From SZUA-37 sp964472525 (GTDB lineage: Bacteria > Pseudomonadota > Gammaproteobacteria > UBA6429 > Thiohalophilaceae), in the NCBI GenBank assembly GCA_964472525.1, contig CAYYLL010000060.1, forward strand, positions 1 through 10,512: DNA of 10,512 bases, written 5' to 3'. The position numbers and the translations under genes were made by a program. Below, piece by piece: positions 1 to 6,010 of this stretch (within the stretch, counting starts at the first letter, position 1; every line of letters begins with the position of its first letter). The notes beneath the pieces were generated by a model. The model was not told the origin of the DNA. It was given only the letters and a program-made list of their open reading frames with translations, and ran no database searches.

Positions 1-70
1 TATTTTACGCTCTGAGTTAATTTGTCCAGTGATTTAATATGCTCTTGCCCTGCAGTTATACCACTTCGAG

Positions 71-99
71 TTGGTGATTTCCTTTACAGCAGGTAAAAT
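71..99 (+). promoter_or_regulatory. Candidate sigma70 promoter upstream of mnmG
   Basis: A good -10 hexamer, TAAAAT at 94-99 (5 of 6 matches to consensus), lies 17 bases after a poor -35, TTGGTG at 71-76 (3 of 6). It would start transcription about 60 bases before the mnmG ATG. The rest of positions 1-165 shows no coding frame that can be supported on either strand. The call rests only on hexamer match and spacing. Confidence 0.3.
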
Positions 100-165
100 A
101 GCGGCTAATTTTTAATTCAGCACTCCTAATTTAAGCAGCTCATCCCATTATGTTTTACCAAAACC

Positions 166-2067
166 ATGAAATATAAAGATAATTTCGATGTCATTGTTGT
201 TGGCGGCGGCCATGCCGGTACCGAAGCGGCCTTGGCGGCTGCGCGTATGGGCAGTAAAACTTTGTTACTGTCGCATAATATCGAAACCCTTGGCCAAATG
301 AGCTGCAACCCGGCCATTGGCGGTATTGGTAAAGGTCACTTAGTGAAAGAAGTGGATGCATTGGGCGGATTAATGGCAAAAGCGGCCGATGCCGCAGGCA
401 TTCAATTTAGAATTTTAAATGCCAGTAAAGGTCCGGCGGTGCGTGCAACGCGCGCGCAAGCCGACCGAGTTTTATATAAGAATGCGGTACGCCATGTTTT
501 AGAAAACACCCCGAATTTAAGTTTGTTTCAGCAGGCGGTTGACGATTTGATGGTTGAAAACGGTCGCGTGGTTGGGGTGGTCACACAAATGGGTTTAAAG
601 TTTAAAGCTCAATCGGTGGTACTCACGGTGGGCACTTTTTTAGGTGGCCTGATTCATATCGGTATGGAAAATTATCAAGGTGGCCGCGCAGGCGATCCTC
701 CTTCTAATGCGCTATCGCAACGTTTGCGCGCCCTGCCTTTTAAAGTCGACCGATTAAAAACCGGCACGCCTCCGCGCATCGATGGCAAAACACTCGACTA
801 TTCGGTAATGGAAGAGCAGCCGGGCGATACGCCTTTGCCGGTGTTTTCCTATATGGGCAAGGTCTCTGACCATCCTCAACAGGTGCCGTGTTATATTACT
901 TATACTAATAGCCACACGCATGATGTGATTCGCGGGGGCCTGGATCGCTCACCCATGTACAGCGGTGTGATTGAAGGGGTGGGGCCGCGTTATTGCCCAT
1001 CGATTGAAGATAAAGTTATGCGCTTTGCCGACCGTGATGCTCACCAAATTTTTGTAGAACCCGAAGGCTTAACCGTAAACGAAATTTACCCCAATGGTAT
1101 TTCAACCAGTCTGCCCTTTGATGTGCAGTTTGATTTTGTGCGCTCCATAAAAGGTTTTGAAAACGCCCATATTACGCGTCCCGGTTATGCAATTGAGTAT
1201 GACTACTTCGACCCACGCGATTTAAACGCCTCGCTCGAAACCAAACATATGCACGGCCTGTTTTTTGCCGGACAAATAAATGGTACTACCGGTTATGAAG
1301 AAGCCGCCGCGCAAGGTTTAATTGCGGGCATGAATGCTAGCTTGTTGGTGCAGGGAAAAGAGTCGTGGACACCAAGGCGTGATGAAGCTTATATAGGGGT
1401 ATTAATCGATGATTTAATTACCCAAGGCACGATCGAACCGTACCGCATGTTTACTTCGCGCGCGGAATACCGTTTGTTATTACGCGAAGACAATGCAGAT
1501 TTACGTTTAACAGCCAAAGGCCGTGAACTTGGTTTGGTGGATGACGAACGTTGGCAATTTTTTGAAGTCAAGCGCGAAGCAATTGAAACCGAACAACAAC
1601 GCTTGCAATCAACTTGGGTACATCCGAGTAAACTCGATAAAGCCTGTGTCAAAAAAGTACTTGGTCAAGCCATGACAAAAGAAGCTACCTTGTTTGATTT
1701 ATTGCGTCGGCCAGAAGTGTCTTATACAGGTTTAATGACCTTAGCTGAGGCGAGCCAGAACAAACCCGAAAACTTATCGGCCAGTGTGATTGAACAAATA
1801 GAAGTACAGGCAAAATACGCCGGTTATATCGAACGCCAGCAAGACGAAATCGAAAAACAAAAGCGTCATGATTTAACTATTATCCCGGAACAACTCGATT
1901 ATTTGCAGGTCAAAGGTTTGTCGGCGGAAGTTTGTGAAAAATTAAATCAGATTAAACCGCAAACGGTTGGTCAAGCTGCGCGAATATCAGGTGTAACACC
2001 CGCAGCGATATCTATATTATTAGTGTACTTAAAGAAGCGTGCCTATCAAATCAGTCAGGCAAGTTAA
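166..2067 (+). CDS. mnmG: tRNA uridine-5-carboxymethylaminomethyl modification enzyme MnmG (GidA)
   Basis: FAD-dependent subunit of the MnmE-MnmG complex. In the cytoplasm it installs the cmnm5 group on the wobble uridine (U34) of certain tRNAs, using methylene-tetrahydrofolate, NADH and either glycine or ammonium. The 633-residue length matches the family (about 630). Visible features are the N-terminal FAD dinucleotide motif GGGHAGTEAA at residues 13-22, the SCNPAIGGIGKGH segment with conserved Cys47, the TGTPPR motif, Cys277 in RYCPSIEDK, and a C-terminal helical domain (about 550-633) of the type that binds MnmE and tRNA. The start is fixed by the family N-terminus just before FDVIVVGGG. 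No clear Shine-Dalgarno sequence precedes it (TTTTACCAAAACC). mnmE is not in the window. The downstream gene is DUF302 rather than rsmG. Identification is certain; the start is very likely. Confidence 0.98.
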   Translation: MKYKDNFDVIVVGGGHAGTEAALAAARMGSKTLLLSHNIETLGQMSCNPAIGGIGKGHLVKEVDALGGLMAKAADAAGIQFRILNASKGPAVRATRAQADRVLYKNAVRHVLENTPNLSLFQQAVDDLMVENGRVVGVVTQMGLKFKAQSVVLTVGTFLGGLIHIGMENYQGGRAGDPPSNALSQRLRALPFKVDRLKTGTPPRIDGKTLDYSVMEEQPGDTPLPVFSYMGKVSDHPQQVPCYITYTNSHTHDVIRGGLDRSPMYSGVIEGVGPRYCPSIEDKVMRFADRDAHQIFVEPEGLTVNEIYPNGISTSLPFDVQFDFVRSIKGFENAHITRPGYAIEYDYFDPRDLNASLETKHMHGLFFAGQINGTTGYEEAAAQGLIAGMNASLLVQGKESWTPRRDEAYIGVLIDDLITQGTIEPYRMFTSRAEYRLLLREDNADLRLTAKGRELGLVDDERWQFFEVKREAIETEQQRLQSTWVHPSKLDKACVKKVLGQAMTKEATLFDLLRRPEVSYTGLMTLAEASQNKPENLSASVIEQIEVQAKYAGYIERQQDEIEKQKRHDLTIIPEQLDYLQVKGLSAEVCEKLNQIKPQTVGQAARISGVTPAAISILLVYLKKRAYQISQAS

Positions 2068-2071
2068 GAAT

Positions 2072-2100
2072 GGCTACTTTAAGCCCATATTTTATTTTTT
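2072..2100 (+). terminator. Weak terminator-like hairpin after mnmG
   Basis: Five bases after the mnmG stop there is a 4-bp stem, GGCT (2072-2075) with AGCC (2082-2085), around a 6-base loop. A T-rich tract follows at 2088-2100 (ATTTTATTTTTT). The T tract is convincing but the stem is short, so termination would be partial at best. Confidence 0.35.
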
Positions 2101-2177
2101 GATTATGGTATGTTGCACCCTATGGAATCGCTTTAACGTCCTGATAGCATTTATAAAAATAAAGATGGAGAACAAAT

Positions 2178-2669
2178 ATGAATAACAGAATAACAAAATT
2201 TTTACTTTTAATGGCTGCACTTTTGCTGCCTTTATTTGTTGCAAATACCGCTGTTGCGGATACCCATGCAGATGACAGCGGGTTAATTTCAAAAAAGAGC
2301 CACTACAGCGTAAAAGAAACTCTGGATCGTTTAGAAGCCGTATTAAAGAAAAAAGGCATTACCATTGCACTGCGTTGGGACCACGCTGCAAAAGCAAAAG
2401 GCGTGGGTATCCCATTGCGCCCAACTGAATTATTAATGTTTGGCAACCCAAAATTAGGCAGTCACTTGTTTACCGCGAACCAAACAGCCGGTATCGATTT
2501 ACCCTTAAAAGCACTCGCATGGAAAGATGCAAAAGGTCAGGTCTGGTTAACGTACAATGATCCGGCTTATATTTTTAAACGCCATCACATTAAAAACCGT
2601 TCAAAAATTCAAGCAAAGATGACGGCGATATTAAATAAGCTGTCCAATATTGCGACTGGGAATAAATAA
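2178..2669 (+). CDS. Exported DUF302-domain protein of unknown function
   Basis: A 163-residue protein with a clear Sec signal peptide: charged N-terminus MNNRITK, hydrophobic core FLLLMAALLLPLFVA, and a likely signal-peptidase I site AVA/D after residue 27. The mature part (about 40-135) matches what I recall of the DUF302 family: an N-terminal helix (SVKETLDRLEAVLKKKG), a strand with ITIALRWDHA, the typical LRPTELLMFGNPKLG block (80-94), and LPLKALAWKDAKGQVWLTYNDP (108-129). No enzymatic residues can be assigned; the family has no settled function. A mature periplasmic location is inferred from the signal peptide, with no lipobox and no further membrane segment. The start is supported by GGAG at 2167-2170, 7 bases before the ATG. 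It sits alone between mnmG and rsmG, with terminator-like sequence before it and a terminator further downstream, so it may be its own transcription unit. Confidence 0.85.
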   Translation: MNNRITKFLLLMAALLLPLFVANTAVADTHADDSGLISKKSHYSVKETLDRLEAVLKKKGITIALRWDHAAKAKGVGIPLRPTELLMFGNPKLGSHLFTANQTAGIDLPLKALAWKDAKGQVWLTYNDPAYIFKRHHIKNRSKIQAKMTAILNKLSNIATGNK

Positions 2670-2715
2670 AATACATTGCAATAAAGCCCTGAAAATAAGT
2701 AGTTTTTAATTCTGA

Positions 2716-2750
2716 TGCGGCAATCTGCTTTTAACCAACAGATTGCCGTA
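2716..2750. repeat. 12-bp inverted repeat between the DUF302 gene and rsmG
   Basis: Arms TGCGGCAATCTG (2716-2727) and CAGATTGCCGTA (2739-2750) pair over 12 positions, with one G-T wobble and otherwise perfect, around an 11-base loop. The following sequence, CTTTGTTTG, is only modestly T-rich, so this may be a poor terminator, an mRNA 3'-end stabiliser for the DUF302 transcript, or a dyad binding site. It is one of the strongest stems in the window. Confidence 0.6.
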
Positions 2751-2797
2751 CTTTGTTTGCAACGAAAGGTTCCCACGCAGAGATGTGTTTTCCCTAC

Positions 2798-2829
2798 GGC
2801 TTGGATTTATCACCCAAGCTTTTTTCTTT
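2798..2829 (+). terminator. Factor-independent terminator just upstream of rsmG
   Basis: Stem GCTTGG (2799-2804) with CCAAGC (2814-2819), extendable by a G-T pair (2798 with 2820), around a 9-base loop. TTTTTTCTTT follows at 2820-2829. The orientation is + strand. It would end transcripts entering from mnmG or the DUF302 gene only 15 bases before the rsmG ATG, which implies that rsmG has its own start of transcription or that this is an attenuator. Confidence 0.7.
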
Positions 2830-2837
2830 GGTATGAT
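2829..2837 (+). promoter_or_regulatory. Extended -10 promoter candidate for rsmG-parA-parB
   Basis: TGGTATGAT at 2829-2837 fits the extended -10 pattern TGnTATAAT, with 5 of 6 in the hexamer (TATGAT, 2832-2837). No good -35 lies at the normal distance, which extended -10 promoters can tolerate. Usual spacing puts the transcription start at about 2844, the A of the rsmG ATG. The element directly abuts the T tract of the preceding terminator. Confidence 0.4.
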
Positions 2838-2843
2838 AAACAA

Positions 2844-3491
2844 ATGCCCACTAAATTAATCGCACAACACCTGCTTGAATTAAATGTTGAGCTTCCCGGT
2901 TCAGCCGAACAGCAATTCAAACAGCTATTAACGCTGCTCGCAAAATGGAACAAAGCGTATAACCTAACCGCCGTGCGTGATGTAAATGAAATGGTGGTCT
3001 TGCATTTACTCGATAGCCTCGCACCCTTGCCATACGTTGAAGGTAGCGAAATACTGGATGTGGGCACTGGGGCCGGTTTTCCCGGTTTACCAATGGCGAT
3101 TGCGCGCCCTGACTGGCAATTTACGTTATTAGACAGCAATAGTAAAAAAACCCGTTTTGTGACTCAGGCGGTGATTGAGCTTAATTTGAAAAATGTTACC
3201 GTTATTACTGGGCGGGCTGAAAAAGTAGAGATAAATCAGCAGTTTAATACAGTTATGTGTCGAGCTACGTTTTCCTTGGCCGATTTTTTAAGCAAAACAG
3301 AAAGCCGTTGTGTGAATAAAGGGCTGTTCCTTGCTCTTAAAGGGAGTTATCCTGAGCATGAAATTGACGAGTTTTGTCAATCAGCCAAATATCAGGATTT
3401 GGCCACGAAAATAAGCATTGAAACAATAGAATCCATTAATGTACCCGGCCTCGATGCCGAACGGCATTTGGTTCTGGTTCGAAACAATTAA
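2844..3491 (+). CDS. rsmG: 16S rRNA (guanine527-N7)-methyltransferase RsmG (GidB)
   Basis: Cytoplasmic SAM-dependent methyltransferase that makes m7G527 in 16S rRNA. In other bacteria its loss gives low-level streptomycin resistance. The chosen start gives 215 residues, close to E. coli RsmG at about 207, and the N-terminus lines up with the family. Visible motifs are WNKAYNLTAVRD (35-46), HLLDSLA (54-60), the SAM-binding loop DVGTGAGFPGLP (72-83), LLDSNSKKTRF (95-105), and the C-terminal LALKGSYPEHEI and PGLDAERHLVLV segments. An in-frame ATG at 2715 would add 43 residues, but that stretch encodes the inverted repeat and the terminator and has no family counterpart, so I reject it. There is no Shine-Dalgarno sequence before 2844 (GATAAACAA), which fits a leaderless start. 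parA follows after 30 bases. Confidence 0.95.
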   Translation: MPTKLIAQHLLELNVELPGSAEQQFKQLLTLLAKWNKAYNLTAVRDVNEMVVLHLLDSLAPLPYVEGSEILDVGTGAGFPGLPMAIARPDWQFTLLDSNSKKTRFVTQAVIELNLKNVTVITGRAEKVEINQQFNTVMCRATFSLADFLSKTESRCVNKGLFLALKGSYPEHEIDEFCQSAKYQDLATKISIETIESINVPGLDAERHLVLVRNN

Positions 3492-3521
3492 CCTAAGTTC
3501 TAATTCTTAAGGGGACGGAGC

Positions 3522-4310
3522 ATGGCGCGGATTATAGCCATTACCAATCAAAAAGGTGGCGTGGGTAAAACCACTACTTGTATTAATCTGGCGGCGTCGT
3601 TCGCAGCGACCAAGCGTAGGGTGTTGCTAGTCGATATGGATCCACAGGGCAATGCCACCATGGGCAGCGGTGTTGACAAGCATGAAATTCAGGCGACTAC
3701 TGGCGACATGCTAACGGGCGGTATTCGTTCTGAAGATTTAATTATCGATATGCGTGAAGATGCGGGCTATGACGTGATGCCAGCCAATGGTGATTTAACC
3801 GTTGCCGAGGTGCAATTAAAAGGCTCGGACAATGCCGAGCTTTCATTGCGCACCGCACTAACAAATTTAAAACATTTGTACGATTATATTTTAATTGACT
3901 GCCCTCCATCACTTAATATGCTAACGCTAAACGCACTCGTTGCGGCCGACTCGGTGATGATTCCAATGCAGTGCGAATATTACGCACTAGAAGGTTTATC
4001 CGCATTATTGGAAACCGTTGAAGGCATCCGTGAAAGCGTCAATCCTGATTTACAAATAGAAGGTATGTTACGTACCATGTTTGATCCACGTAATAATTTA
4101 GCCAACGATGTATCCGGCCAGTTATTAGTGCATTTTCCCGAACAAGTGTACCGTACCATTATTCCTCGCAATGTACGGCTAGCCGAAGCACCGAGCCATG
4201 GTGTCCCGATTATTAATTACGACAAGTCATCGCGTGGTGCCCTCGCCTATTTAGCACTGGCCGGTGAAATTATTCGTAAAGATGAAGGTCTTTTAGCCGC
4301 AGCACACTAA
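3522..4310 (+). CDS. parA: Chromosome-partitioning ATPase ParA (Soj)
   Basis: Deviant Walker ATPase that binds DNA as an ATP dimer on the nucleoid and, with ParB bound at parS, moves the replicated origins apart. The 262 residues match chromosomal ParA/Soj length, without the N-terminal HTH domain of many plasmid ParAs. Motifs seen are deviant Walker A KGGVGKTT (11-18, with signature Lys11 and catalytic-loop Lys16), Walker A' DMDPQGNAT (38-46), and Walker B ILIDCPPS (123-130). Downstream, PMQCEYYALEGL and the C-terminal RNVRLAEAPSHG and YDKSSRGALAY segments are typical of the chromosomal subfamily. The start is supported by AAGGGG at 3509-3514, 7 bases upstream of the ATG. It follows rsmG by 30 bases with no terminator, so co-transcription with rsmG and parB is likely. 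Confidence 0.97.
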   Translation: MARIIAITNQKGGVGKTTTCINLAASFAATKRRVLLVDMDPQGNATMGSGVDKHEIQATTGDMLTGGIRSEDLIIDMREDAGYDVMPANGDLTVAEVQLKGSDNAELSLRTALTNLKHLYDYILIDCPPSLNMLTLNALVAADSVMIPMQCEYYALEGLSALLETVEGIRESVNPDLQIEGMLRTMFDPRNNLANDVSGQLLVHFPEQVYRTIIPRNVRLAEAPSHGVPIINYDKSSRGALAYLALAGEIIRKDEGLLAAAH

Positions 4311-4381
4311 AGTCTAGACGGGAATCCTGTTTTAAAATAACAATTAGATAGCGACTCGTTAAAAAATGTAAGAGATTTAAA

Positions 4382-5269
4382 ATGAAAAAACGTGGACTAG
4401 GCCGAGATCTTAGTGCCCTTTTGGGTTCAAGTGCCAAAAAACAAACAACAGCTTCAGCAACACAAACTAACCAAACGACCGAAGGGCTAAAAAAATTACC
4501 AGTTGAACAAATGGTGCGTGGTCGTTATCAGCCACGAACCGAATTTAACGAAGAACAACTTCAAGAATTGGCCGACTCCATTGGTAAGCAAGGCATTATT
4601 CAGCCTATTATAGTCCGTTCAATCAGTGTTGATTCCACAAAACCAAAGTATGAAATTATTGCTGGCGAACGTCGTTGGCGTGCAGCACAACTTGCCGGTT
4701 TGCATGACGTGCCGGTGGTTATCAAAAAATACACTGACGAAGAAGCCATTGCCGTCTCCTTAATCGAAAATATTCAACGTGAAGATTTAAACCCAATCGA
4801 AGAAGCCAGCTCGCTGGACCGATTAATTCAGGAGTTCGGTCTCACCCATCAGGAAGCAGCCGATGCGGTGGGTCGTTCACGCGTAGCGGTGTCGAACCTT
4901 TTGCGTTTACTAAGTTTAGACGTGGGCGTAAAAGAAATGCTCGCGCACGGCGATATCGAAATGGGACATGCTCGCGCCCTGCTTTCGTTAGAAATAACCT
5001 TGCAGCCCAGTATTGCCAGCACGGTGATTAGCAAAGGTTTGTCGGTTAGAGAAACCGAAGCACACGTACGTAAATTATTAAACCCACCCGCAAAAAAGAC
5101 TAAAGAAAACACCACCGAAGATTTACATATCAGTGACTTACAAAATCGCCTATCCGATACCCTCGGCGCAAAGGTTATTTGTCAGCACAGTGCCAAAGGA
5201 AAAGGCAAATTGGTAATTCAATATAATAGTCTGGATGAGTTAGACGGTATTCTTGAACATATCAAATAA
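4382..5269 (+). CDS. parB: Chromosome-partitioning protein ParB (Spo0J), CTP-dependent DNA clamp
   Basis: Binds centromere-like parS sites, loads and spreads on DNA as a CTP-dependent sliding clamp, recruits SMC, and stimulates ParA. The 295 residues are normal for the family. The N-terminus KKRGLGRDLSALLG (2-15) is the conserved ParA-activating peptide, followed by a low-complexity Thr/Gln linker (about 20-35). The CTP-binding domain has GERRWRAA (95-102) and ENIQREDLNPIEEA (129-142). A helix-turn-helix follows (about 155-180; LTHQEAADAVGRSRVAVSN). The C-terminal segment (about 245-295) is the dimerisation domain. The start has a weak AAGAG at 4370-4374, 7 bases upstream. The 71-base gap after parA contains a short stem (4318-4322 with 4326-4330, one G-T pair) followed by TTTT, possibly a weak attenuator. 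I see no parS match in the window. Confidence 0.97.
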   Translation: MKKRGLGRDLSALLGSSAKKQTTASATQTNQTTEGLKKLPVEQMVRGRYQPRTEFNEEQLQELADSIGKQGIIQPIIVRSISVDSTKPKYEIIAGERRWRAAQLAGLHDVPVVIKKYTDEEAIAVSLIENIQREDLNPIEEASSLDRLIQEFGLTHQEAADAVGRSRVAVSNLLRLLSLDVGVKEMLAHGDIEMGHARALLSLEITLQPSIASTVISKGLSVRETEAHVRKLLNPPAKKTKENTTEDLHISDLQNRLSDTLGAKVICQHSAKGKGKLVIQYNSLDELDGILEHIK

Positions 5270-5276
5270 ACTAAAA

Positions 5277-5319
5277 ACTCAAGCTTATTGGCTTCCTTAG
5301 CGGTGTTTTTTTTTTGAGT
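5277..5319 (+). terminator. Terminator-like element after parB with a T10 run
   Basis: Eight bases after the parB stop, ACTCAA (5277-5282) and TTGAGT (5314-5319) form an inverted repeat enclosing a short AAGC/GCTT stem (5281-5284 with 5291-5294) and a run of ten T (5306-5315). The nested stems compete and are short, but the long T run directly after the last gene of the rsmG-parAB group makes termination likely. On the other strand the TTGAG arm is followed by TTTTT, so it might work weakly both ways. Confidence 0.45.
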
Positions 5320-5463
5320 AAAGAGGGTAAAACGGGGCCTGATATTCGTCAAGGACGGACTCGACATTTTACTAGCATATCCACGACCTAAGCTATTTTA
5401 ACTCCAAAGGGGCTATTAAATAGTGTAGAATCCTGATTTTCTGATGAGTAATAATTAATCCTG

Positions 5464-5904
5464 ATGACGCCAATCTATTTTTATTCAAGAATAATTTTTG
5501 TACTAGCGATGTTAGTGCCGAGTCTGTTATGGGCTCATCAGGAAAAGTCGACCGCATGGCCGATAGAAATATTTGAAGTGATGGACGATAGTAGGATTAT
5601 TATTTTTATTAAAGATGATGATATTGCGACGAGTCCAGTATGGCACCCGGCTGATGGTGGGCCGCCCATGAGTATTGCCGTATTATTAACCAAGGTTAAT
5701 AAGTGGATAGCAGAAGATCCGCGTTTAAAAGGGTTTGACGTTCATGAAATTGAACTTAAGCCTATTAATCATCATAAAGATCATTGGTATTATCTTGTTC
5801 AATTAAAACCTGAGAAGAACGGAAAGAAAAAACCAAGTTATATTGCCGTTTTGCTCAATGGCAAGGTTGTGCCTGCGATGGTTAAACCAGCCTCTATAAA
5901 ATAA
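5464..5904 (+). CDS. Exported protein of unknown function upstream of trkH
   Basis: I do not recognise this 146-residue protein. It has a convincing signal peptide: N-terminus MTPIYFYSR, hydrophobic core IIFVLAMLVPSLLWA, likely cleavage LWA/HQ after residue 24, and no lipobox Cys. The mature part of about 122 residues has no further membrane segment. It has alternating strand-like stretches (IEIFEVMDDSRIIIFIKDDD, 35-53), an amphipathic helix (IAVLLTKVNKWIAEDP, 71-86), a His-rich turn (H103, H104, H107), then HWYYLVQLKP (107-116) and a final hairpin YIAVLLNGKVVPAMV (126-140). A helix followed by a W-Y-V-L strand and a strand-NGKV-strand ending loosely recalls small PepSY-like periplasmic domains, but that is only a shape argument. 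No Shine-Dalgarno sequence precedes the ATG. Codon use and AT content resemble the neighbours. The long open frame plus signal peptide supports a real gene. Confidence 0.75.
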   Translation: MTPIYFYSRIIFVLAMLVPSLLWAHQEKSTAWPIEIFEVMDDSRIIIFIKDDDIATSPVWHPADGGPPMSIAVLLTKVNKWIAEDPRLKGFDVHEIELKPINHHKDHWYYLVQLKPEKNGKKKPSYIAVLLNGKVVPAMVKPASIK

Positions 5905-5920
5905 CAATTTTTGAGCCGTT

Positions 5921-5974
5921 TAGTCACTATAATTATGGATTGTTTCTACTAAAATTATAGACTAAATATTTTTT
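5921..5974 (+). terminator. AT-rich hairpin with T run between the exported-protein gene and trkH
   Basis: CTATAATT (5927-5934) and AATTATAG (5953-5960) are a perfect 8-bp inverted repeat. A further four pairs form between TAGT (5921-5924) and ACTA (5961-5964) if two bases (5925-5926) bulge out. The loop is 18 bases, and TTTTTT follows at 5969-5974. The stem is AT-only apart from one pair in each segment, so it is a weak terminator or possibly a regulator-binding dyad in the trkH control region. Confidence 0.4.
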
Positions 5975-5979
5975 ATAAT
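5974..5979 (+). promoter_or_regulatory. Possible trkH -10 hexamer
   Basis: A perfect TATAAT lies 31 bases before the trkH ATG and directly after the T run of the upstream hairpin. No recognisable -35 lies 16-18 bases upstream (that region is A-rich, AAAATTA), so activator-dependent or chance occurrence are both possible in such AT-rich sequence. Confidence 0.25.
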
Positions 5980-6010
5980 ATCGACGCAGCGTAATAGTTT
6001 ATTCCATTGT

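Noticed and set aside
1..165. Possible replication origin next to mnmG (gidA), as in E. coli
   Set aside because: I see no cluster of DnaA boxes; TTATACCAC at 56-64 is not a proper match, and the window starts too close to mnmG to judge further upstream.
2715..2843. In-frame upstream start that would lengthen RsmG by 43 residues
   Set aside because: The extension spans the inverted repeat and the terminator, has no family counterpart, and the 2844 start gives the normal RsmG N-terminus and length.
2810..3139. 109-residue open frame on the - strand within rsmG
   Set aside because: Antisense of a well-conserved gene, with no ribosome-binding site and low-complexity Ser/Cys-rich translation.
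5409..5423. GGGCTATTAAA shared with the atpB-atpE hairpin at 9132-9142, possible repeat family
   Set aside because: An 11-base match in 10 kb of AT-rich DNA is expected by chance several times, and the two copies differ in their flanks and pairing.
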